This document shows positions 1 to 5,075 of a stretch of 5,078 bases of DNA, piece after piece. The position numbers and the translations under genes were made by a program. The stretch comes from Chlamydiales bacterium. GTDB taxonomy: Bacteria; Chlamydiota; Chlamydiia; Chlamydiales; FEN-1388. The stretch covers positions 1 to 5,078 of the forward strand of contig JAJFUY010000018.1 of assembly GCA_021372185.1 (NCBI GenBank), written 5' to 3'. The notes beneath the pieces are model-generated. The model was not told where the DNA came from and made no database searches. It saw only the letters and a list, made by a program, of their open reading frames with translations. Numbering within the stretch: position 1 is the stretch's first letter; each line of letters opens with the position of its first letter.

Positions 1-12
1 GTCTTTGAATAG

Positions 13-36
13 CCCATAGCAACTTGTTGCTATGGG
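13..36. repeat. Perfect 11-bp inverted repeat (hairpin) downstream of vapC
   Basis: CCCATAGCAAC (13-23) is followed by TT and then its exact reverse complement GTTGCTATGGG (26-36). As RNA this would form a 9-10 bp stem with a 4-6 nt loop on either strand. Neither side is followed by a run of T, so it is not a textbook intrinsic terminator. It lies 64 bp past the vapC stop codon and could be a bidirectional transcript end, a symmetric protein-binding site or a dispersed intergenic palindrome. The structure is read directly from the sequence; its role is unknown. Confidence 0.8.
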
Positions 37-56
37 AACATACACATACATTTTCA

Positions 57-81
57 GTCCTCTGTTAAGAGGACGTCTTTT
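57..81 (+). terminator. Hairpin with short T-tract, possible terminator of an off-window rightward gene
   Basis: GTCCTCT (57-63) and AGAGGAC (68-74) form a perfect 7-bp stem around a GTTA loop. On the plus strand the stem is followed by GTCTTTT (75-81), a short interrupted T-tract. This fits a weak intrinsic terminator for a rightward transcript entering from the left edge, convergent with vapC. On the minus strand the stem lies 25 bp past the vapC stop and is followed by TGAAAA, so it suits vapBC termination less well. The stem is certain; the terminator role is inferred. Confidence 0.45.
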
Positions 82-99
82 GTAGTGCAAACATTTTTG

Positions 100-504
100 T
101 TAAGCCCAATTTTCTAATTTGAGATGAGAAATTCGTGTAAACTCTTTTGTGTTGTTAGTCACAAGAGTCACATCTAAGGATAACGCATGGGCGGCTATCC
201 ATGTGTCGTTATTTCCAATAGGTGTTCCCTTTTTTTCTAACGTCGATCGAATGTGGCCGTAATGTTTGCCCGCCTCAGTGGGCATAGGAAGAGGTGGAAT
301 TATGCTTATTAATTCCTGCAAAAGACCCATATTTTTTTTCGAGTGCTGACTCTTGTATACACCATAGAATAACTCTCCATAGGTAATCATTGACATGCAT
401 GCCTCCCCTATGACGAGCTCTTCAAACCTGTTAAAAATATGGATTGGTGAATGCTTTGCGATGTAGATGCATATATTCGTATCTAGCAAATACTTTAGAG
501 TCAT
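100..504 (-). CDS. vapC: VapC-type toxin, PIN-domain ribonuclease
   Basis: This 134-residue protein is a type II toxin-antitoxin toxin of the PIN-domain family, whose members are Mg2+-dependent RNases that cleave specific RNAs, often initiator tRNA or rRNA. Its length is normal for VapC. The N-terminal LLDTN motif supplies Asp8, YGEL supplies Glu44, and GNNDTWIAAHAL supplies Asp100, which are the three conserved acidic metal ligands. Near the C-terminus, TNNTKEF (116-122) followed by a hydrophobic stretch and ENW is typical of the VapC/FitB group. The catalytic residues are all present and the frame is intact, so the toxin is probably active. The ATG overlaps the vapB stop codon by one base (TAATG), which implies translational coupling to the antitoxin. 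An AGAGAG ribosome binding site lies at the end of vapB. The family is secure; the RNA target cannot be predicted from this sequence. Confidence 0.95.
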   Translation of the reverse strand: MTLKYLLDTNICIYIAKHSPIHIFNRFEELVIGEACMSMITYGELFYGVYKSQHSKKNMGLLQELISIIPPLPMPTEAGKHYGHIRSTLEKKGTPIGNNDTWIAAHALSLDVTLVTNNTKEFTRISHLKLENWA

Positions 505-737
505 TAAAAAAGCTCTCTTTTTTGAGGCAAAGGATCGTGTCTCCCATCTGCAAAAAAATCATCTGAGAATTTTGCTAAAATATTGAAAGCTTCTGCTAAA
601 TTTTTGGGAATTTCACGGAGTATGATTTCATGTGGACTCTTTTGGATGATCTCCACTTCCTTTCCTTCTAGGTGAAAATCTTTTGGTATTCGAACGGCTT
701 GGGAATTCCCTGATCTAAAAACTTTGGCTGTCTTCAT
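504..737 (-). CDS. vapB: VapB-type antitoxin, AbrB/MazE-fold DNA-binding protein
   Basis: This 77-residue antitoxin is predicted to bind and neutralise the adjacent VapC and to repress its own promoter. The N-terminal half, MKTAKVFRSGNSQAVRIPKDF, is the swapped-hairpin (SpoVT/AbrB) DNA-binding signature of the VapB/MvpA group: the FRSGNSQAVRIP core covers residues 7-18. The C-terminal tail, with FFADGRHDPLPQKREL near its end, matches the usual toxin-wrapping segment. I chose the ATG at 737, preceded by an AAAAGGC ribosome binding site. An in-frame TTG at 773 would add 12 residues, but it lies inside the -10/operator region, upstream of the expected transcription start near 756. The stop codon overlaps the vapC start by one base. 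Family assignment is firm; autorepression is inferred from family behaviour and from the operator-like repeat upstream. Confidence 0.95.
   Translation of the reverse strand: MKTAKVFRSGNSQAVRIPKDFHLEGKEVEIIQKSPHEIILREIPKNLAEAFNILAKFSDDFFADGRHDPLPQKRELF
506..523 (-). promoter_or_regulatory. Hairpin placing the vapC ribosome binding site in its loop
   Basis: On the coding strand, AAAAAAG (523-517) and CTTTTTT (512-506) can pair as a 7-bp stem around the loop AGAG. The loop is the core of the vapC Shine-Dalgarno sequence, and the stem ends at the vapB stop codon, directly before the vapC ATG. The stem is nearly all A-U, so it would be weak. The T-run after it could also cause some pausing or termination. 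It may tune how much toxin is made relative to antitoxin; this role is inferred from position only. Confidence 0.4.
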
Positions 738-750
738 AATTGCCTTTTTT

Positions 751-771
751 GTATATACACTCAGTATATAC
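751..771. promoter_or_regulatory. Symmetric vapBC operator
   Basis: Two copies of GTATATAC (751-758 and 764-771) are separated by ACTCA. Each copy is its own reverse complement, so the pair reads as both a direct and an inverted repeat with a 13-bp centre-to-centre period. It overlaps the vapB -10 element and the expected transcription start, and sits 14 bp before the vapB ATG. That is where VapB or the VapBC complex would be expected to bind for autoregulation. The repeat is directly visible; the identity of the binder is inferred. Confidence 0.75.
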
Positions 772-792
772 AATTTACCAATTTTTTGTCAA
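763..792 (-). promoter_or_regulatory. Sigma70-type promoter of vapBC
   Basis: On the minus strand a perfect -35 box TTGACA (792-787) is followed after 18 bp by TATACT (768-763), which matches the -10 consensus at five of six positions. The predicted start near 756 gives a 5' leader of about 19 nt before the vapB ATG at 737. The -10 box lies within the symmetric GTATATAC repeat, so repressor binding would block polymerase directly. The -35 box begins only 17 bp after the stop codon of the upstream protease gene. Confidence 0.8.
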
Positions 793-808
793 AAGAAGCG
801 TCAAGGCT

Positions 809-1939
809 CTACTCAAGAGTGTTTAGCTTTTGGAAGCGCATGTCTTGGCGGATGGAGTCGAAGTCACTGGCGCCAAGTAGGGCTTGCATGTCTACTGCTT
901 TTGTTTTTTTGACGATGTTTAGCCAGTTGATGCTGGCGTTAATGTCTTGGAGGTGTGCGGAGCTGAAGGCGTTCATGATGGCGCATGAGGGGTCTTGGCT
1001 TTCGCGGAAAATGGCGTTGCCTGTGTCTATACACTCTTGCCAGTAGTGTCTTTTGTAGCACAGGAGTTGAAACAGCTTTAGAGTTTCAATGTCTTTGTTT
1101 TTTTCGTCTTTAAGTACTTGGTAGGCTTGGGGGAGGTCGTTTGTGGCGGCTAGATATTCGGCTAATTTGTAGGCCGCTTGTGCATGAAGAGAGCCATCTG
1201 GATTTTTTTGTAAAAGCTCTTTTAGCTGCTGTATGGCTTGCGGCTGCTTATTTTGCTGCCAGTTTAGGTCTATGATTTCTAATTCATTTGCTTTTAGTTC
1301 TGTGGCGGTAGTCTGAAAGTAGCGTCTTTCTTTGTAATTTTTAAAGCTTTCAAATGCGCACATGATTAAAAGTGCTGCTGCAAAAATTTGACCATAATAC
1401 ATGCATGCGCCAGTTAAGAGCACAGCAAAGATGCCGCTTAATAAATATGAAGTACGCATGCCTTTGGGGCCAAAAACACCCTCAAAAAGTATTGACATAA
1501 GCTTTCCGCCATCAAATGGATGTACTGGCAGCAAGTTAAAGAGGCTCCAGATGATGTTGGCATTAGCTAAAAAGATAAAGAAGTATGCCAGATGATTATT
1601 ATGCACTTTTGGAAGTAGTAAAATTGAGACTCCGGCTAAGAAAAAGCCAAATAGAGGCCCCGCAAGCACCACGATAAATTCTTTGAGACGAGATAAGGGC
1701 TTACTTGATGCTCCATAGACTGTTGTGCCGCCAAGTGGGCCTAAGATCACCTGCACATTTTGGCCCCACATTTTTGCGGTAAGGGCGTGGCCCAGTTCGT
1801 GAATGACAACAGACACAAATACAATCACAATCCATGCTAAAAATTCTACAATAGACCCAGCTGCCATCCAGCCAATAACTGATGCTAATAGCCAAAATGT
1901 TGGACTAATGTGTAGGGGTATAGAACCAATTTTAATCAT
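809..1939 (-). CDS. Site-2 protease family (M50) membrane zinc metalloprotease with C-terminal TPR-like domain
   Basis: This 376-residue protein is predicted to be an intramembrane zinc metalloprotease of the SpoIVFB/M50 type, which cuts membrane-bound substrates such as anti-sigma or regulatory proteins. HELGH (47-51) gives the two zinc-binding histidines and the catalytic glutamate. NLLPVHPFDGG (135-145) is the second family motif, with Asp143 as third zinc ligand. Hydrophobic segments lie at about 13-55, 88-110, 117-138 and 165-195; no PDZ or CBS domain is visible. Residues from about 207 to 376 are soluble, alanine- and leucine-rich paired helices resembling TPR repeats, ending in SDFDSIRQDMRFQKL, which resembles a common end of TPR proteins. 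The ATG overlaps the sucD stop codon (ATGA) and follows an AAAGAG ribosome binding site, so translation is probably coupled to sucD. No terminator is obvious after it, and vapBC follows in the same direction. The fold and catalytic residues are secure; the substrate is unknown. Confidence 0.9.
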   Translation of the reverse strand: MIKIGSIPLHISPTFWLLASVIGWMAAGSIVEFLAWIVIVFVSVVIHELGHALTAKMWGQNVQVILGPLGGTTVYGASSKPLSRLKEFIVVLAGPLFGFFLAGVSILLLPKVHNNHLAYFFIFLANANIIWSLFNLLPVHPFDGGKLMSILFEGVFGPKGMRTSYLLSGIFAVLLTGACMYYGQIFAAALLIMCAFESFKNYKERRYFQTTATELKANELEIIDLNWQQNKQPQAIQQLKELLQKNPDGSLHAQAAYKLAEYLAATNDLPQAYQVLKDEKNKDIETLKLFQLLCYKRHYWQECIDTGNAIFRESQDPSCAIMNAFSSAHLQDINASINWLNIVKKTKAVDMQALLGASDFDSIRQDMRFQKLNTLE

Positions 1940-2808
1940 ATTAACTCTTTTACTGTTGTTCCCATGTGGGCTGGGTTTATAGCCACTTTTACGCCCGCTT
2001 TTTCTAAGGCCTCTATTTTTGCTTGAGCGCCTCCCTTGCCTTGCGAAATGATCGCGCCGGCATGGCCCATGCGTCTTCCTGGAGGCGCCGTTATTCCTGC
2101 AATAAAGGCAGCAATTGGCTTTTTAGCGTTAGCTTTAATCCACTCAGCGGCTCGCTCTTCTTCTTCTCCGCCAATTTCACCAATCATGAGTATGGCGTGA
2201 GTATCAGGATCTTTTTCAAATAGCTCTAAACAGTCTATAAAATTGGTGCCATTGAGAGGATCGCCCCCAATGCCCACACAGGTAGACTGCCCAAGGCCAT
2301 TTTGTGTTACCTGCCACACCGCCTCATATGTGAGCGTGCCTGAGCGAGAAACTATACCTATATTGCCGGGTTTATGTATATACCCGGGCATTATACCCAC
2401 CTTGCAGGCCCCGGGGGTTATTACGCCTGGACAATTTGGGCCAATAAGCCGTGAGGTTTTGCTTAGATTCATGACACGCTTGACTTCCAGCATGTCATGC
2501 ACAGGTATTCCTTCTGTTATACAGATAATTAACCCAATACCTGCCTCTTCTGCCTCTAAAATAGCGTCAGCGGCATACGGTGCCGGCACAAAAATCATCG
2601 ATACATCAGCGTCTGTTGCCTTTTTAGCCTCTAACACAGAATCAAAAATGGGCGTGCTCTCTTCAAAAAACTGACCGCCCTTGCCGGGAGTTACGCCCCC
2701 AACAAGGTTTGTGCCATATTCTTTACAGTGATGAGAATGAAAACTTCCGGCCTTTCCTGTAATACCTTGGCATATGACTTTGCTGTTTTTGTTTACTAGT
2801 ATGGCCAT
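1936..2808 (-). CDS. sucD: Succinyl-CoA synthetase (ADP- or GDP-forming), alpha subunit
   Basis: The alpha subunit binds CoA and carries the phosphohistidine intermediate in the reversible conversion of succinyl-CoA plus NDP and phosphate to succinate, CoA and NTP, a cytosolic TCA-cycle step. Its 290 residues match the normal length. The N-terminal Rossmann-type CoA-binding domain contains GITGKAGSFHS (15-25). IGPNCPGVITPG (122-133) is the conserved ligase hairpin. GRRMGHAGAI (244-253) contains the active-site histidine, His249. The ATG lies one base after the sucC stop, and a strong AGGGAG ribosome binding site sits inside the end of sucC, so the two subunits should be made in balance. The last codon overlaps the start of the downstream protease gene. 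Nothing in the protein looks damaged. Identification is essentially certain. Confidence 0.98.
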   Translation of the reverse strand: MAILVNKNSKVICQGITGKAGSFHSHHCKEYGTNLVGGVTPGKGGQFFEESTPIFDSVLEAKKATDADVSMIFVPAPYAADAILEAEEAGIGLIICITEGIPVHDMLEVKRVMNLSKTSRLIGPNCPGVITPGACKVGIMPGYIHKPGNIGIVSRSGTLTYEAVWQVTQNGLGQSTCVGIGGDPLNGTNFIDCLELFEKDPDTHAILMIGEIGGEEEERAAEWIKANAKKPIAAFIAGITAPPGRRMGHAGAIISQGKGGAQAKIEALEKAGVKVAINPAHMGTTVKELI

Positions 2809-2809
2809 G

Positions 2810-3970
2810 TTACACTCCCTTCACTAATTGGCACACTTCGCGTGCTGCATCATCTAAACTATCCTTAGGGGTAATATGAAGGCCACTTTTCGTTAAAAGC
2901 GCGCGAGCCTTTTCTACATTTGTTCCTTCCATACGCACAACCACATGTCCTTTGTAGGCTACTTCCTGAATCGCTTGTATAAGTGCCTGCGCAATAATCT
3001 CGCAATTCATAATGCCACCAAAGATATTTACTAAAACTGCCTGTACAGACGGGTCTAAGAACAAAATCTTAAAGGCCTCGATAACCTTTTCTAGCGTGGC
3101 GCTACCACCAACATCTAAAAAGTTAGCAGGAGATCCTCCCCAGTAGCGTATAAGGTCCATTGTGGCCATAGCAAGACCTGCGCCGTTTACCATACAGCCA
3201 ATATTGCCATCTAAGGCCACATAGGCAAGCTCATGCTCATGTGCTTTTTGTTCGGCTACACTTTGTTGGGATGGATCCCACATACTTTGTAGCTCCTTTT
3301 GACGAAAAAGGGCATTGTCATCAATACTTACCTTGGCATCAAGGGCTATAAAACCGCTTGAGGTTTGCACGAGAGGGTTAATTTCTATAAGCGTGGCATC
3401 AAGTGCAAAAAAAGCCTCTACCACTTGTTTGATAAGTAAAATCCCCGCCTCTTTATAGGCACCCGTCCACCCCAAATTTTTGGCTAATCGTAAAAGTTGA
3501 TACAGATGTAGTTTACCTGTTGCTGGCACCTGCTCTACAAAAATTTTATCGGGCGATGTTGCGGCTATTTCTTCTATCTCCATACCCCCTTCTTTGGAGG
3601 CAATCACACACGCTGAGGCACGAGCGCGATCTAAAATAATTCCCAGATAGAATTCAGAAGAAAAAGAGACAAGCGAATCTATAATAATTTTTTCTGATAC
3701 TACACCTTCAGGGCCAGTTTGGTTATTTACAAGCCTCATTCCTAAAAGTTTCTTGGCAGCATCGCGAATTTCTTGCGGATTTTTTGCAAGCTTGACACCG
3801 CCCGCCTTGCCCCGACCTCCGGCATGCACCTGAATTTTGACTACAGCCTCTACAACACCGCCAGCAATGATTTTTTCGACCTCATCAACCGATGATGCAA
3901 CGCTAAAAGGCGCCACAGGTACACCAAAATCGGCCAATTTTGCTTTTGCTTGGTATTCATGAAGGTACAT
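2810..3970 (-). CDS. sucC: Succinyl-CoA synthetase, beta subunit
   Basis: The beta subunit provides the ATP-grasp nucleotide-binding domain and the succinate site, and pairs with SucD. From the chosen ATG it is 386 residues, close to the 388 of the E. coli enzyme. Recognisable parts are MYLHEYQAK at the start, the Lys45 and VHAGGRGKAGG (48-58) nucleotide-binding segment, EINPLV (196-201) with Glu196, Asn198 and the later Asp211 as likely Mg2+ ligands, VNGAGLAM (261-268), and NIFGGI (315-320) in the C-terminal ligase domain. I chose ATG 3970 because the family begins with M-LHEYQAK. An in-frame TTG at 4015 would add 15 unrelated residues and lies upstream of the likely promoter -10. The Shine-Dalgarno before 3970 is weak (GGCAAGAA). 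It is first gene of the sucC-sucD-protease operon and divergent from ftsY. ATP versus GTP preference cannot be read safely from sequence alone. Confidence 0.97.
   Translation of the reverse strand: MYLHEYQAKAKLADFGVPVAPFSVASSVDEVEKIIAGGVVEAVVKIQVHAGGRGKAGGVKLAKNPQEIRDAAKKLLGMRLVNNQTGPEGVVSEKIIIDSLVSFSSEFYLGIILDRARASACVIASKEGGMEIEEIAATSPDKIFVEQVPATGKLHLYQLLRLAKNLGWTGAYKEAGILLIKQVVEAFFALDATLIEINPLVQTSSGFIALDAKVSIDDNALFRQKELQSMWDPSQQSVAEQKAHEHELAYVALDGNIGCMVNGAGLAMATMDLIRYWGGSPANFLDVGGSATLEKVIEAFKILFLDPSVQAVLVNIFGGIMNCEIIAQALIQAIQEVAYKGHVVVRMEGTNVEKARALLTKSGLHITPKDSLDDAAREVCQLVKGV
2815..2820 (-). promoter_or_regulatory. Strong Shine-Dalgarno of sucD, inside the sucC 3' end
   Basis: AGGGAG lies 6 nt before the sucD ATG at 2808 and overlaps the last sense codons of sucC, with the sucC TAA between it and the start. 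It is the best ribosome binding site in the window. It fixes the sucD start and supports coupled, equal synthesis of the two synthetase subunits. Confidence 0.8.
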
Positions 3971-3975
3971 AGTTC

Positions 3976-4003
3976 TTGCCACAAGGTTTTTCTTTAGTAT
4001 ATG
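3976..4003 (+). promoter_or_regulatory. Candidate ftsY promoter
   Basis: On the plus strand TTGCCA (3976-3981, five of six matches to the -35 consensus) is followed after 16 bp by TATATG (3998-4003, four of six matches to the -10). The predicted start near 4010 would give a leader of about 19 nt before the ftsY ATG. Its -10 overlaps the candidate -10 of sucC on the other strand by four bases, so the two promoters would exclude each other. The match is moderate and the call tentative. Confidence 0.35.
3996..4001 (-). promoter_or_regulatory. Candidate -10 box of the sucC operon promoter
   Basis: TATACT on the minus strand matches the sigma70 -10 consensus at five of six positions and would start transcription near 3989, leaving a leader of about 19 nt before the sucC ATG. 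It is the same hexamer used by vapBC. No good -35 box is seen at 16-18 bp; TTGCCC (4027-4022) is 20 bp away, which is too far for a standard promoter. The promoter may therefore be weak, activator-dependent or located further upstream within ftsY. Confidence 0.4.
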
Positions 4004-4028
4004 CTTGGAGGACAAATTTTAGGGCAAT

Positions 4029-4952
4029 ATGGTTCTGCAGTTTTTAAAAAATAGCTACAACGCACTCAAAACAGCGCTCAAAAAGACGCGCTCATTCTTT
4101 TTTGACAGGCTTACAAGCCTTTTTTCTGGCAAAATTGACCAAGCGGTTTTAGACCAGCTTGAAGAGCTGTTTTATGAAGCCGACCTTGGTGTATCAATCA
4201 GCCGAGATTTAGTCGAAAAAACCAAAAACTACTCCAAAAACCATCCTGACGCAAAATCTGATGAAATCATTGGCTTTTTACGAGAAGAACTTACAAAAGT
4301 GCTTACCAGCTACGATTCAAATCTCGCTACTGGCAACCCATTAGTCATTTTGATTGTGGGCGTAAATGGTAACGGCAAAACATCCTCTATTGCCAAGCTT
4401 GCAAAGTACTTTAAGACCGAAGGCAAAAAGGTATTAGTTGCCGGCGGTGACACCTTTAGAGCTGGCGCACAAGAGCAGCTTGCCATATGGGCTGAACGTA
4501 TTGGCGTAGATATAGTCTCTGCCAACTACAAAAGCGACCCGGCAGCAGTAGCTTTTGATGCAGTCTCAAAGGCTGTCGCCAAAAATTATGATGTACTCCT
4601 GATAGATACAGCAGGCCGCCTAGAAAATAAAACGCACCTGATGAAAGAGCTAGAAAAAATGCGCCGAAGCCTTGCCAAGCACATAGAATCTGCCCCACAA
4701 GAAACTCTCCTTGTCATGGATGCCACAGTGGGCCAAAATGGCGTAGAACAAGCCAAAGCCTTTCACCAGTCTACTCCCCTCACCGGCATCATCTTAACCA
4801 AGCTAGACGGTACAGCAAAAGGCGGAACTGCCTTTGCCATTACCCAAGCACTCAAAATTCCAATCAAATTCATTTCCATGGGTGAACAAGTGGATGATTT
4901 TGCGGCGTTTGATCCCACGACGTTTGTGCAGGCACTCCTACCTATCGACTAA
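4029..4952 (+). CDS. ftsY: Signal recognition particle receptor GTPase FtsY
   Basis: FtsY is the SRP receptor: it docks Ffh-ribosome complexes at the inner face of the cytoplasmic membrane and hands nascent membrane proteins to the translocon, with reciprocal GTP hydrolysis. The 307 residues comprise an amphipathic, basic N-terminus (1-25), a helical N domain (about 30-95, including LEELFYEADLGV) and the G domain. Visible motifs are GVNGNGKTSS (111-120, P-loop), DTFRAGAQEQL (141-151), DTAGR (193-197), DATVGQNG (231-238), TKLDGTAKGG (257-266) and GEQVDDF (285-291). DATVGQNG and GEQVDD separate it from Ffh, and there is no C-terminal M domain. The long acidic A domain of E. coli FtsY is absent, so it is a minimal NG form with membrane binding probably through the basic N-terminal helix. 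An in-frame TAG at 4020 rules out a longer start; AGGG lies 4 nt before the ATG, and GGAGGA about 17 nt before. Identification is secure. Confidence 0.97.
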   Translation: MVLQFLKNSYNALKTALKKTRSFFFDRLTSLFSGKIDQAVLDQLEELFYEADLGVSISRDLVEKTKNYSKNHPDAKSDEIIGFLREELTKVLTSYDSNLATGNPLVILIVGVNGNGKTSSIAKLAKYFKTEGKKVLVAGGDTFRAGAQEQLAIWAERIGVDIVSANYKSDPAAVAFDAVSKAVAKNYDVLLIDTAGRLENKTHLMKELEKMRRSLAKHIESAPQETLLVMDATVGQNGVEQAKAFHQSTPLTGIILTKLDGTAKGGTAFAITQALKIPIKFISMGEQVDDFAAFDPTTFVQALLPID

Positions 4953-4968
4953 ACTATCTTAATCCCGA

Positions 4969-4982
4969 TCTCAATCTTGAGA
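4969..4982 (+). terminator. Weak hairpin after ftsY
   Basis: TCTCAA (4969-4974) and TTGAGA (4977-4982) can pair around a two-base TC spacer, 17 bp after the ftsY stop, and are followed by GCCTTTTG. The stem is short and AT-containing and the T-tract is only four bases. It would be a poor terminator alone but could act together with the larger inverted repeat immediately after it. Confidence 0.3.
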
Positions 4983-4983
4983 G

Positions 4984-5075
4984 CCTTTTGCAAAACTAGC
5001 GCCAAAAAACAAAAAATGACTGCTCAAGCGGGCTAAGTTTCATTTTTTGTTTTTTTGGCGTTAGTTTTGCAAAGG
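4984..5075. repeat. Long imperfect inverted repeat (36-bp arms, 20-bp loop)
   Basis: The left arm (4984-5019) runs from CCTTTTGCAAAACTAGCGCC through an A-rich stretch to AAAAAATGA. The right arm (5040-5075) is its reverse complement apart from one substitution (CTAGCGCC against CTAACGCC) and two one-base length changes in homopolymer runs. The 20-bp centre, starting CTGCTCAAGC, is not part of the symmetry. As RNA it would fold into one long AT-rich stem. It may be a bidirectional terminator between ftsY and a convergent gene beyond the edge, or a miniature palindromic mobile element. No open reading frame is inside. The symmetry is directly visible; the role is open. Confidence 0.85.

Noticed and set aside
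738..773. Longer VapB start at the in-frame TTG at 773, adding 12 residues
   Set aside because: The extension overlaps the -10 box and operator and starts upstream of the predicted transcription start; the extra residues do not match the antitoxin family, whose signature begins at the ATG at 737.
801..820. Terminator at the end of the protease gene, from the ACTCAAGAGT palindrome at 811-820
   Set aside because: The 4-bp half-arms are too short and no adequate T-tract follows on the minus strand.
724..1046. Two overlapping plus-strand open frames (62 and 86 codons) across the vapB promoter and the protease 3' end
   Set aside because: They lie opposite the protease gene and the vapB promoter, with translations lacking recognisable domains; they are best explained as shadows.
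2243..2674. 143-codon open frame on the plus strand inside sucD
   Set aside because: It is antisense to a fully conserved sucD, its translation resembles no family I know, and no ribosome binding site or promoter supports it.
3971..4015. Longer SucC start at the in-frame TTG at 4015, adding 15 residues
   Set aside because: The SucC family starts with M-LHEYQAK, found exactly at the ATG at 3970. The TTG has no ribosome binding site and lies upstream of the candidate promoter -10.
4310..4698. Minus-strand open frames (71 and 80 codons) inside ftsY
   Set aside because: They are antisense to the conserved GTPase domain and resemble no protein family known to me.
4984..5075. Integron attC site
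   Set aside because: The palindromic arms contain GTTAG and CTAGC near their ends but not the required RYYYAAC and GTTRRRY core sites in attC geometry, and no integrase or cassette gene is visible.
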